Source: Pseudomonas fluorescens
GTDB taxonomy: Bacteria; Pseudomonadota; Gammaproteobacteria; Pseudomonadales; Pseudomonadaceae
Length of the DNA: 39,260 bases
Assembly (NCBI RefSeq): GCF_005938625.1
Contig: NZ_VCNJ01000012.1
Coordinates: 1 to 39,260 of the forward strand
Direction of reading: 5' to 3'
In this document: one piece after another, positions 8,558 through 15,872 of the stretch
Layout: every line of letters begins with the position of its first letter
Position numbering within the stretch: the stretch's first letter is position 1
The notes under the pieces: model-generated
What the model was told of the DNA's origin: nothing
What the model saw: only the letters and a program-made list of their open reading frames with translations
Databases searched by the model: none
Translations under genes and position numbers: made by a program

Positions 8558-8572
8558 AGAAAAGCGTCCTGC

Positions 8573-9730
8573 TTACTGACCAGAGGTCTGGGCAAGTGGA
8601 AGAGGGGTGTCGTCGATCTGCACGGTTTCGCCGGGGCGGGCGTGTTGCAGGCCTTCGATGACGATGCGGTCGCCGGGCTTGAGGCCGCCGGTGACGATCC
8701 AGCGATTGTTCTGCACCGCGCCGAGTTGCACCGGTTGCTCGGCGACGCGCATTTGTTCATCGACGGTCAGCACCTGAGCAATGCCGGCGCTGTCACGCTG
8801 CACGGCACGCTGCGGCACGGTGATGCCGTTCTGAATGGTTGCCTGCTCCAGACGCACGCGGATGAAACTGCCGGGCAGCAAGTCGAGATCCGGATTGGGG
8901 AATTCGCTGCGCAGAATGATCTGGCCAGTGCCCGGGTCGACGGTGATGTCGCTGAAGAGCAATTTGCCCGGCAGCGGATACAGGCTGCCGTCATCCTGAA
9001 TCAGCGTGGCCTTGACCTGATCCTGGCCGACTTCCTGCAACTGCCCGGAGCGGAACGCGCGGCGCAATTCATTGAGTTCACGGGTCGACTGAGTGAGGTC
9101 GGCGTGAATCGGATTTAGCTGTTGAATCAGTGCCAGCGGCGTGGTTTCGTTTTGCCCGACCAGTGCGCCTTCGGTCACCAGTGCGCGGCCGACTCGGCCG
9201 GAAATCGGCGCGGTGACGGTGGCGTAACCGAGGTTCAGTTTTGCCCGTTCGACGGCAGCCTTGTTGGCCGCAACGTCAGCGGCGGTTTGCCGGGCATTGG
9301 CGCGGGCGTTGTCGTAGTCCTGGCCGCTAATGGCTTGGTCATCGATCAACTGGGCATAGCGCTGCTCTTGCAGTTTTGCCTGGAACGCATTGGCCTCGGC
9401 TTTGCGCAGCGCGGCTTCGGCGCTGTCGAGGTCAGCCTTGAACGGTGCCGGGTCGATGCGGAACAGCACGTCGCCTTTTTTCACGTCGCTGCCTTCGCGG
9501 AAGGTGCGCTGCAAGACCACTCCTGCCACCCGTGCGCGCACTTCGGCAATCCGTGGCGCGGCAATGCGGCCGCTGAGTTCGCTGCTGATCGTCAGGGGGT
9601 GCGCTTCAATCGTCTCGATACGCACCGTGGCCGGTGGTGCCTGATCCTCTGCCTTCGAGGACGAATCACAGGCGCTCAGCGTCAACGCCATCGCGATCAG
9701 GCCGAGCCCGGCCAGCAGTTTGTTCGACAT
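8573..9730 (-). CDS. RND efflux periplasmic adaptor (membrane-fusion lipoprotein)
   Basis: The AcrA/MexA-type adaptor links the RND pump to an outer-membrane channel. The precursor is 385 residues, with a signal peptide and lipobox LSA-C21 for lipid anchoring. Next come the first half of the lipoyl domain (IAEVRARVAGVVLQRTF), an alpha-hairpin with repeated Ala/Lys/Gln (about 95-165), the second lipoyl half (VTAPISGRVGRALV), a beta-barrel and a membrane-proximal domain. ATG 9730 is preferred over the TTG six bases earlier because GGGGGTTGTAC gives the better ribosome spacing. It is the first gene of a two-gene operon with the permease. The promoter should lie in the 275-base region shared with the divergent response regulator. 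Confidence 0.93.
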   Translation of the reverse strand: MSNKLLAGLGLIAMALTLSACDSSSKAEDQAPPATVRIETIEAHPLTISSELSGRIAAPRIAEVRARVAGVVLQRTFREGSDVKKGDVLFRIDPAPFKADLDSAEAALRKAEANAFQAKLQEQRYAQLIDDQAISGQDYDNARANARQTAADVAANKAAVERAKLNLGYATVTAPISGRVGRALVTEGALVGQNETTPLALIQQLNPIHADLTQSTRELNELRRAFRSGQLQEVGQDQVKATLIQDDGSLYPLPGKLLFSDITVDPGTGQIILRSEFPNPDLDLLPGSFIRVRLEQATIQNGITVPQRAVQRDSAGIAQVLTVDEQMRVAEQPVQLGAVQNNRWIVTGGLKPGDRIVIEGLQHARPGETVQIDDTPLPLAQTSGQ

Positions 9731-9886
9731 GTACAACCCCCAATATTGATGTCCGCATCCTACGGGCAGACGCCGAGATTAGCGGTGAAGCTTTGTAGGC
9801 GCTGTGTGAAATTGTGTAAGGGTTTTGCTCAGGGATGGGCGAGGGCGTATATCCTTCAGGTCTTGAATTCTTTTGTGACGGTTAAA

Positions 9887-9971
9887 CCGCTTTCGCGAGC
9901 AAGCTCGCTCCCACATAAGTTTTGTGAACAGTGCAAAACCACTGTGGGAGCGAGCTTGCTCGCGAAAGCGG
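9887..9971. repeat. REP/REPIN palindrome (GTGGGAGCGAGCTTGC family)
   Basis: CCGCTTTCGCGAGCAAGCTC... (9887-9915) has an exact inverted copy at 9943-9971. It lies in the divergent region between the efflux operon and the response regulator, close upstream of the regulator start at 10006, so the regulator promoter must lie within or beyond it. Confidence 0.9.
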
Positions 9972-10005
9972 TCTGACATCCACCACAGCAATATCTGGAT
10001 CACCC

Positions 10006-10707
10006 ATGCCCAACATCCTCCTGGTCGAAGATGACACCGCCCTCGCCGAACTGATTTCCAGCTACCTGGAACGCAACGGTTATTCCGTCAGTGTGATCGG
10101 CCGTGGCGACCACGTGCGTGAGCGAGCGCGGGTCAATCCGCCCGATCTGGTGATCCTCGACCTCATGCTGCCGGGCCTCGATGGCCTGCAAGTCTGCCGT
10201 TTGTTGCGTGCCGATTCGGCGACGTTGCCGATCCTGATGCTGACGGCCCGAGACGACAGCCACGATCAGGTGTTGGGCCTGGAAATGGGCGCCGACGATT
10301 ACGTCACAAAACCTTGCGAACCGCGCGTGTTGCTGGCACGGGTGCGCACCTTGTTGCGCCGCAGCAGCCTCGGCGAACCGCTGACCGCCAATGACCGCAT
10401 CCTGATGGGCAATCTGTGCATTGACCTGTCCGAGCGCACCGTGACCTGGCGCGATCAACCGGTCGAGCTGTCCAGCGGCGAATACAACCTGCTGGTGGTG
10501 CTGGCCCGTCACGCCGGCGAAGTGTTAAGCCGCGACCAGATCCTGCAGCGTCTGCGCGGTATTGAATTCAACGGCACCGACCGCTCGGTGGACGTGGCAA
10601 TCTCCAAGCTGCGCCGCAAGTTCGACGACCACGCTGGCGAAGCGCGCAAGATCAAGACCGTGTGGGGCAAAGGCTATCTGTTCAGCCGTTCCGAGTGGGA
10701 ATGCTGA
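10006..10707 (+). CDS. OmpR-family response regulator, RstA-like
   Basis: The 233-residue protein has a receiver domain (1-120) with acidic pocket E8-D9-D10, phospho-acceptor D52 in VILDLMLPGLDG, T80 and K102 (YVTKPCEP). A C-terminal OmpR/PhoB winged helix follows (about 135-232, ending KTVWGKGYLF). When phosphorylated by its partner kinase it would bind DNA and control transcription. ATG 10006 is chosen because MPNILLVEDD is the normal start of the receiver fold; the longer frame upstream reads through the REP. The histidine kinase gene starts four bases after the stop. The divergent RND operon is the natural candidate target, an inference from position only. Confidence 0.92.
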   Translation: MPNILLVEDDTALAELISSYLERNGYSVSVIGRGDHVRERARVNPPDLVILDLMLPGLDGLQVCRLLRADSATLPILMLTARDDSHDQVLGLEMGADDYVTKPCEPRVLLARVRTLLRRSSLGEPLTANDRILMGNLCIDLSERTVTWRDQPVELSSGEYNLLVVLARHAGEVLSRDQILQRLRGIEFNGTDRSVDVAISKLRRKFDDHAGEARKIKTVWGKGYLFSRSEWEC

Positions 10708-10711
10708 GCTG

Positions 10712-12013
10712 ATGTTTCGCATCCTGTTTCGCCTGTATCTGGTGACGATCGTCTCGTACAGCGCGGCGATCTATCTGGTGCCGGATCTGGTGGTCATGGC
10801 CTTCCGGGATCGCTTCGTCACCTACAACCTCGACTATTCGCGCGGCCTGCAATCGCTGATCACCCGCCAGTTTCACGCAGTGCCACATGAGCAGTGGCCG
10901 GCGCTGGCGGCGTCGATGGACAAGGATTTCCAGCCGCTGCACATCGTCCTCGCGCGGATCGACGATGCCGAGTTCACCGCCATCGAGCAGCAACGACTGC
11001 GCCGCGGTGAGAACGTCGTGCGTATCGGCGACTGGGGCTGGCGCACGCTGGCGGTGACGCCGCTGGACGACACCACTGCCGTGCAAATGGTCGTGCCGCC
11101 GGATCCGCTGGACGTCAATCTGTTGTACTGGAGCATCAACGTGCTGATCGGCGCGAGCCTGCTCGCCTGCCTGCTGATGTGGTTGCGCCCGCACTGGCGC
11201 GATCTGGAACGCCTCAAAGGCACCGCCGAGCGCTTCGGCAAAGGTCATTTGAGCGAGCGCACGAAAATCGCCCAGAGTTCCAACATCGGCAGCCTCGCCA
11301 ATGTCTTCGACACCATGGCCGGTGACATCGAAAACCTGCTCAATCAGCAACGCGATCTGCTCAACGCCGTGTCCCATGAACTGCGCACGCCACTGACGCG
11401 TCTCGACTTTGGTCTCGCGCTGGCACTGTCCGATGACTTGCCGACCGCCAGCCGCGAGCGTTTGCTGGGGCTGGTCGCGCACATTCGCGAGCTGGATGAA
11501 CTGGTGCTGGAGCTGCTCTCTTACAGCCGTTTGCAAAATCCAGCGCAACTGCCGGAGCAGGTCGAAGTGTCGCTGGACGAGTTCATCGACAGCATTCTGG
11601 GCAGCGTTGATGAAGAGCTGGAATCGCCGGAGATCGTCATCGACGTGTTGTTGCACGGTCAGCTGGAGCGTTTTTCGCTCGATCCACGCCTGACCGCGCG
11701 GGCGATCCAGAATCTGCTGCGCAACGCCATGCGCTATTGCGAGAAACGCATTCAGATTGGCGTGCAGGTCAATGCTGCGGGCTGTGAGATCTGGGTCGAT
11801 GATGACGGCATCGGCATTCCCGATGATGAGCGCGAGCGGATATTCGAGCCGTTCTATCGACTGGATCGCAGTCGTGATCGGGCTACGGGTGGGTTTGGAC
11901 TTGGATTGGCGATCAGCCGTCGAGCACTGGAAGCGCAGGGCGGCACGTTGACGGTTGAGTCTTCGCCGTTGGGCGGGGCACGGTTCCGGTTGTGGTTGCC
12001 CACTACCGCATAA
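10712..12013 (+). CDS. Sensor histidine kinase, RstB-like
   Basis: This 433-residue inner-membrane kinase has TM1 at about 5-28, a periplasmic sensor of about 105 residues, TM2 at about 139-158, a HAMP domain (about 159-212), an H-box with H222 (AVSHELRTPLTRLDF), an N-box (IQNLLRNAMRY), a G1 box (WVDDDGIGIP) and a G2 box (GGFGLGLAIS). Several stretches match E. coli RstB closely: WLRPHW next to TM2, AERFGKGHLSER in HAMP, and FEPFYRLDRSRDRATGG. It autophosphorylates on H222 and passes phosphate to the regulator encoded just upstream. The start at 10712 lies four bases after the regulator stop, so translation is coupled. The signal sensed is unknown. Confidence 0.92.
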   Translation: MFRILFRLYLVTIVSYSAAIYLVPDLVVMAFRDRFVTYNLDYSRGLQSLITRQFHAVPHEQWPALAASMDKDFQPLHIVLARIDDAEFTAIEQQRLRRGENVVRIGDWGWRTLAVTPLDDTTAVQMVVPPDPLDVNLLYWSINVLIGASLLACLLMWLRPHWRDLERLKGTAERFGKGHLSERTKIAQSSNIGSLANVFDTMAGDIENLLNQQRDLLNAVSHELRTPLTRLDFGLALALSDDLPTASRERLLGLVAHIRELDELVLELLSYSRLQNPAQLPEQVEVSLDEFIDSILGSVDEELESPEIVIDVLLHGQLERFSLDPRLTARAIQNLLRNAMRYCEKRIQIGVQVNAAGCEIWVDDDGIGIPDDERERIFEPFYRLDRSRDRATGGFGLGLAISRRALEAQGGTLTVESSPLGGARFRLWLPTTA

Positions 12014-12048
12014 AGTCGAACGCTGTATCTGTTATCGCGCAATATCCT

Positions 12049-12200
12049 TGTAGGAGCTGCGGCACGCTGCGATCTTTTGATTTTGATTTTCGAGATCAAA
12101 GTCAAAAGATCGCAGCGTGCCGCAGCTACAGGTTTGGATGTACATAGAGAGTATGAACACCCGAAGTCCCTGTGGGAGCGGGCTTGCCCGCGAAAGCGCT
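12049..12200. repeat. REP palindrome followed by a single REP
   Basis: TGTAGGAGCTGCGGCACGCT... (12049-12080) pairs with an inverted copy ending at 12130 that lacks a CTC triplet. At 12171-12200 a lone copy of the other family (TGTGGGAGCGGGCTTGCCCG...) follows. Together they fill the space between the convergent kinase and anti-sigma genes. Confidence 0.85.
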
Positions 12201-12265
12201 GGATCAGTCGTCATCTTCAGCGCTGGTTTTCCGCGATTTGGAGACGGCGAAGGCCTGCAGCTTTC

Positions 12266-13027
12266 TTACACTTTCAGCGGTTGTGAGCGCAGCAGTCCCG
12301 CATGTTGCTCAAGTTCTCCCGCCGAGTTACGTCCGATCAACATCCACGCATGTTCACGCTCAGTCCAATACACCACATTCATCTCATGTCGACGCTCGTG
12401 CGCCAGCGGCTGACTGCCGCTGTTCGAACGGGTCACGCACAGCGCCAACGGTCCATGCTTCGCATCCAGATAAACAATCTGTGCAATGGGTACGCCGTCG
12501 TACTCAAGCATTTGCGCCCGTTTGAATTCGGCACCAGGCAACTTCAAATTAGCTGGCGAAAGGTTCAGGCCAAGGCGTGCATCAATCGTGCGCAATTGCG
12601 CGCGTTGGGTCGCCTCGTCGGTGGGCAGATGATCGAGCGTCTGCGGCACGTACAGAGCCATGTAATCGCCAACCAATGCGCGCCAGTTGTTTGATTGCGC
12701 GGCATGCCAGCCGAGGAACAAGCGGTCGGCCAACACGCCACCGGCCACTAGCGCTGCGGCGGCGCCAGCGATAAACCAGCGGCGGTTGAAGCCCGGGCGC
12801 TGCGGTGAAGGAATCGCATCCAGCCGCGCTTGCAGACGATCCAGCGGCGCCTGTTGCGCCAGTTCGTCATAGGCGCTCTTGTACGGCAGGTTGCTGCGGC
12901 TAAGCCATTGCACGCGCAGACTGAGCAGCGAGTCTTCGGCAATGGCATTGTCGAGCTGATCGCGATATCCACCGTCGAGTTCGCCGTCGAGATAGGCGAC
13001 CAGTTGTTCATCCGAAGGTGTGTTCAT
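12266..13027 (-). CDS. Membrane anti-sigma factor
   Basis: This protein should hold the neighbouring ECF sigma factor inactive at the inner membrane. The N-terminus SDEQLVAYLDGELDGG is the typical anti-sigma helix, here without the zinc HxxxCxxC motif. One membrane helix lies at about 82-103 (FIAGAAAALVAGGVLADRLF), and the periplasmic part of about 150 residues is the probable signal receiver. ATG 13027 follows AAGGAGACCGTTG; the TTG one codon earlier is less likely. The sigma stop TGA overlaps this ATG by one base (TGATG), so the two are translationally coupled. This arrangement supports the pairing strongly. Release may follow proteolysis of the periplasmic part; the trigger is unknown. Confidence 0.88.
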   Translation of the reverse strand: MNTPSDEQLVAYLDGELDGGYRDQLDNAIAEDSLLSLRVQWLSRSNLPYKSAYDELAQQAPLDRLQARLDAIPSPQRPGFNRRWFIAGAAAALVAGGVLADRLFLGWHAAQSNNWRALVGDYMALYVPQTLDHLPTDEATQRAQLRTIDARLGLNLSPANLKLPGAEFKRAQMLEYDGVPIAQIVYLDAKHGPLALCVTRSNSGSQPLAHERRHEMNVVYWTEREHAWMLIGRNSAGELEQHAGLLRSQPLKV

Positions 13028-13554
13028 CAACGGTCTCCTTCGGTGGTTTTCGGTACTGCCTGCAATGGTGGGTATTCGGCGAGTTTGAGGCGGGCGGTGG
13101 CCAGACGGCTCATTACCGTGCCGATCGGCACTTGCAGGATTTCGGCGACTTCGCGGTAGGACAAGCCTTCGACATAGGCCAGATAAACGGTTTCGCGCTG
13201 GATTTCCGGCAGCGCGTCGACGCGGCGAATCACCTGCGCCGCCATCACGTGAGTCTGCGCCGCATACTCACCATCGACCGCCAGTTGGCCGTCGGCATCG
13301 ACTTGACCCGCGCCCTGACGCACGCGACGAGCGCGCACTTCATTGAGCCAGATCGAATGCAGAATGCTCAGCAACCAGCGATCCATACGCGTGCCGGCGG
13401 CGTATTGACCGGCGCGCTCCAGCGCCCGCACACACGTGGCCTGCACCAGATCCTCGGCCAAATGCCGATTGCGCGACAGCAACAAACCGTAGCGCCACAG
13501 TCGCGCCAGATGCTGTCCGAGTTCTGCTCTGAATGCCTGATCGTTGACGATGAT
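13027..13554 (-). CDS. ECF sigma factor, start codon unclear
   Basis: Region 2 is recognisable in AEDLVQATCVRALER and DRWLLSILHSIWLNEVR, region 4 in LPEIQRETVYLAYVEGLSYR...GTVMSRLATARLKL. The protein directs RNA polymerase to a small regulon and is held by the overlapping anti-sigma gene. The first canonical start is TTG at 13485, but sigma-like coding sequence (NDQAFRAELGQHLARLWRYG) continues upstream of it to the stop of the TPR gene in the same frame, with no ATG, GTG, TTG or CTG in the first dozen codons. An ATC at 13554, six bases after AAGG, is the best-placed candidate and is used here. The alternative is the TTG start with a shortened region 2.1. Confidence 0.82.
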   Translation of the reverse strand: MIVNDQAFRAELGQHLARLWRYGLLLSRNRHLAEDLVQATCVRALERAGQYAAGTRMDRWLLSILHSIWLNEVRARRVRQGAGQVDADGQLAVDGEYAAQTHVMAAQVIRRVDALPEIQRETVYLAYVEGLSYREVAEILQVPIGTVMSRLATARLKLAEYPPLQAVPKTTEGDR

Positions 13555-13572
13555 GGCGGCCCTTATAAGTGC

Positions 13573-14106
13573 TCAGGTTTTCGATGAATCGTTGATGGCT
13601 TCGGCCAGGTCCTGATATTCCTCGCAGGACGTGCCGCAAATCGATTGGATTTGCTGCAACTGTTCCTGCGCCAGATCGACGCGGCCTTTGATCACATAGG
13701 CCTCGCCGAGGTATTCGCGCACTTGCGCGTATTGCGGATCGAGTTTCACCGATTGCAGGTAGTAGCCGATACCTTCGTCGGTGCGCCCCAGTTTGCGTGT
13801 GGCATAACCGCGATAGTTGAGGGCCTTGGCGGTGTTCGGTTGCTTGAGCGTATCGAGCAACGCCAGGGCTTCTTCATAGCGACCGACCTTGGCGAGGCGA
13901 TAGGCGTAGTCGGTACGGTCAGCGTCCGGCAACAGGCTGCTGGTTTGCAGCACGCATTTCTGCGTTTTACTGTCCCAGACCTGGCCTTTCGGGCATTCGG
14001 GTTTCTGTACCGGAGCCTCTTCATCACCGTTGGCGAAGGCCAAATGGCTGGACATCGCGGCGGCCAGTAACAACGGGGCGGCGAACATAACGGAACGGAT
14101 AGTCAT
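13573..14106 (-). CDS. Secreted TPR protein in the sigma operon
   Basis: The 177-residue precursor begins with a signal peptide (MTIRSVMFAAPLLLAAAM...LAFA), then a small Cys-bearing segment (PECPKGQVWDSKTQKCVLQ). Tetratricopeptide-type helices follow from about 65 to 160, with repeats YRLAKVGRYEEALALLD, YRGYATRKLGRTDEGIGYYL and YLGEAYVIKGRVDLAQEQL. TPR folds bind partner proteins; here the location would be periplasmic. ATG 14106 follows TGTGGAGCCTTGCCC; the upstream TTG at 14112 is not needed. It is first in a three-gene operon with the sigma factor (18 bases downstream) and anti-sigma factor, so it may help sense the signal or be one output. That role is inference. Confidence 0.8.
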   Translation of the reverse strand: MTIRSVMFAAPLLLAAAMSSHLAFANGDEEAPVQKPECPKGQVWDSKTQKCVLQTSSLLPDADRTDYAYRLAKVGRYEEALALLDTLKQPNTAKALNYRGYATRKLGRTDEGIGYYLQSVKLDPQYAQVREYLGEAYVIKGRVDLAQEQLQQIQSICGTSCEEYQDLAEAINDSSKT

Positions 14107-14265
14107 GGGCAAGGCTCCACAGAGGGTTATGTTTCACTTTGAACACCACAGCGTGAATTTTTATTCATTGCTTTATCAGTGACTGTTCAAGTTCAGCGTA
14201 AATTCAAGCGCTATGCTCGTCAGCGTCTGCCGTCGATCCGATGTTTTGTCGTAAGGAGCGTTGCC

Positions 14266-15039
14266 ATGACCGACCACGTCCATCACTCAGCCGCTGCCGG
14301 CTACAAAACCGCCGCCGACACCTACGTCAAAGGGCGGCCGGACTATCCACCGCAGGTCAGCGAATGGCTGACCGCAACACTGGGCCTGGATGGGCACAAG
14401 ACCGTGATTGATCTGGGCGCGGGCACCGGCAAGTTCACCGGGCGTCTGGTGGCGACCGGTGCGCAAGTGATCGCGGTTGAGCCGGTGGCACAGATGCTCG
14501 AAAAACTCTCGGATGCCTGGCCTGAAGTGCTGGCCGTGAGCGGCACAGCGACTGACTTGCCGTTGCCCGACGCTTCCGTGGATGTGGTGATCTGCGCGCA
14601 AGCGTTTCACTGGTTCGCCAGCACCGAGGCACTGAGCGAAATCGCCCGGGTGCTCAAGCCCGGTGGCAAGTTAGGGCTGATCTGGAACCTGCGTGACACC
14701 CAGGTCAGTTGGGTGCCGAAACTGGACGCCATCGTCAATGCGCTGGAGGGTGACACGCCACGCTACTACACAGGTGCTTGGCGCACAGCGTTTCCGCACC
14801 CGGCGTTCGCGCCTTTGCAAGTCGAACGGTTTCACCATGGCCATACCGGCGCGCCGGAAGACGTGATCTTCAACCGCGTGCGCTCGACCAGTTTCATCGC
14901 CGCGCTGCCGGAGGCGCAGCGGGCGAAGGTCGATGAGCAGATACGTGCATTGATTGCCGCAGAGCCGGCGCTGCGTGGCAGGGATGTGGTGACGGTGCCT
15001 TACGAAACCGCCGCGTTCGTCGCCGTAAAAAAGCCCTGA
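14266..15039 (+). CDS. Class I SAM-dependent methyltransferase
   Basis: This 257-residue cytosolic enzyme should transfer a methyl group from S-adenosylmethionine. The SAM-binding motif I is VIDLGAGTGKFTGRL (about 47-61), the acidic end of beta-2 is AVEP, and motif IV lies in VDVVICAQAFHWF, as in Methyltransf_11/UbiE-like proteins. The ARVLKPGGKLGLIWN segment is post-motif-IV. ATG 14266 follows GTAAGGAGCGTTGCC, an excellent ribosome site; the frame extends upstream without a better start. The substrate is not predictable. It is a single-gene unit, divergent from the TPR-sigma operon and followed by a REP pair. Confidence 0.88.
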   Translation: MTDHVHHSAAAGYKTAADTYVKGRPDYPPQVSEWLTATLGLDGHKTVIDLGAGTGKFTGRLVATGAQVIAVEPVAQMLEKLSDAWPEVLAVSGTATDLPLPDASVDVVICAQAFHWFASTEALSEIARVLKPGGKLGLIWNLRDTQVSWVPKLDAIVNALEGDTPRYYTGAWRTAFPHPAFAPLQVERFHHGHTGAPEDVIFNRVRSTSFIAALPEAQRAKVDEQIRALIAAEPALRGRDVVTVPYETAAFVAVKKP

Positions 15040-15056
15040 ATCCCACGACATTCCAT

Positions 15057-15145
15057 TGTAGGAGTGAGCCTGCTCGCGATAGCGGAGTGTCAGTCACCTT
15101 ATTTTTGGCTGACACTCCGCTATCGCGAGCAGGCTCACTCCTACA
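15057..15145. repeat. REP/REPIN palindrome with 37-bp arms
   Basis: TGTAGGAGTGAGCCTGCTCG... at 15057-15093 is matched exactly in reverse at 15109-15145 around a 15-base T-rich loop. It lies between the convergent methyltransferase and membrane-protein genes and could also stall polymerase. Confidence 0.9.
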
Positions 15146-15159
15146 GGGTTTTCAGGTGT

Positions 15160-15498
15160 TCACAGTATCTGGTTGCATTTTTCCACCGCCTTCCGACGCT
15201 CGCGAACCCCACGCACCACCAGATACAACAACGGCCCGATCGACACAAAAACCGCCGTCAACAACAAATAAGGCAGCACCGACCAAACCGACTGCCCACG
15301 CGACCGCGCATCCTTGACCATCCACACGCCGGCCAGTGTCGCCAGCAGATACAGATCAATCACCACCTGCGCGGTATCGGGCCGCGACATCAGGCTGATG
15401 CCAAAGTCGATCAACGACTGTTCAGCCTGGAGCATCACCGAAACGGTATAACCGCTAAACGCGAGCAAAGCCGTGAGGGGCAGGGCGATAGACATCAT
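15160..15498 (-). CDS. Small membrane protein, DUF2834-like
   Basis: The 112-residue product has three membrane helices: about 5-22 ([19 protein letters not shown]), 46-62 ([17 protein letters not shown]) and 72-95 ([21 protein letters not shown]). A basic tail follows. The pattern [21 protein letters not shown] followed by a final hydrophobic helix ending in Arg resembles DUF2834 proteins, but I would not rely on this. ATGATG at 15498/15495 follows GGAAGGCTTGC; either codon could serve. Function is unknown. Confidence 0.65.
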   Translation of the reverse strand: MMSIALPLTALLAFSGYTVSVMLQAEQSLIDFGISLMSRPDTAQVVIDLYLLATLAGVWMVKDARSRGQSVWSVLPYLLLTAVFVSIGPLLYLVVRGVRERRKAVEKCNQIL

Positions 15499-15560
15499 GC
15501 AAGCCTTCCATGGTGTGATGAGAGAGTCGCCAGACTAACGTCACCACGCAAAATTGGCCA

Positions 15561-15589
15561 TTGACTTGCCAGTAGCGCGCAGGCTAATT
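15561..15589 (+). promoter_or_regulatory. Sigma-70 promoter of the threonine dehydratase leader
   Basis: TTGACT (15561-15566) is followed after 17 bases by CTAATT (15584-15589), a near-consensus pair. A start about seven bases later falls at or within a base or two of the leader ATG (15598), which implies a leaderless or nearly leaderless message. Confidence 0.6.
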
Positions 15590-15597
15590 TCCAGCCC

Positions 15598-15663
15598 ATG
15601 ACTTCGACTGTATCGCGTTGCCAGCCAATTATTATTACCGCCATTCCTCATTTGGCGGGCTAG
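15598..15663 (+). CDS. Isoleucine/threonine leader peptide
   Basis: A 21-codon ORF encodes MTSTVSRCQPIIITAIPHLA followed by G and a TAG stop. Three consecutive Ile codons (ATT at 15628-15636), then Thr and Ala and another Ile, are what an attenuation leader for isoleucine supply should contain. Threonine dehydratase, the first enzyme towards isoleucine, is the next gene. Stem regions and a terminator follow in the right places. No ribosome site is seen; the promoter position suggests that the ATG is at the 5' end of the RNA. Confidence 0.75.
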   Translation: MTSTVSRCQPIIITAIPHLAG

Positions 15664-15705
15664 CTCACGACTGCAGCACCCAACCCGCCCTAGAGGCGGG
15701 TTTTT
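15638..15705 (+). promoter_or_regulatory. Transcription attenuator of the threonine dehydratase gene
   Basis: Four mutually exclusive segments can be drawn. Segment 1 is CCGCCA (15638-15643), segment 2 TGGCGGG (15653-15659), segment 3 CCCGCC (15684-15689) and segment 4 GGCGGG (15695-15700), followed by five T. 1:2 is a pause hairpin, 2:3 an antiterminator, and 3:4 the terminator AACCCGCC-ctaga-GGCGGGTT. A ribosome stalled on the Ile codons at 15628-15636 would cover segment 1 and free 2 to pair with 3, so transcription continues when isoleucine is short. A ribosome reaching the stop at 15661 would cover segment 2 and leave 3:4 to terminate. Confidence 0.78.
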
Positions 15706-15740
15706 ACTTTCTGTCTCCGGGTTTTTTGAAATGTGGCTCA

Positions 15741-15840
15741 TGTAGGAGCTGCCGAAGGCTCGGGCCGCGATCGGACGATCTTTTGACTTTGATTTTTCTA
15801 AAACAAAATCAAAAGATCGCAGCCTCCGGCAGCTCCTACA
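15741..15840. repeat. REP palindrome inside the dehydratase leader region
   Basis: TGTAGGAGCTGCCGAAGGCT... at 15741 pairs with an inverted copy ending at 15840; the left arm has extra bases (CGGGCCGCGATCGGA). It sits between the attenuator terminator and the threonine dehydratase start, so it is transcribed on every read-through message. Confidence 0.85.
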
Positions 15841-15872
15841 GGGACCGTGTGAATTCTGCCAAGGAGATGTTC

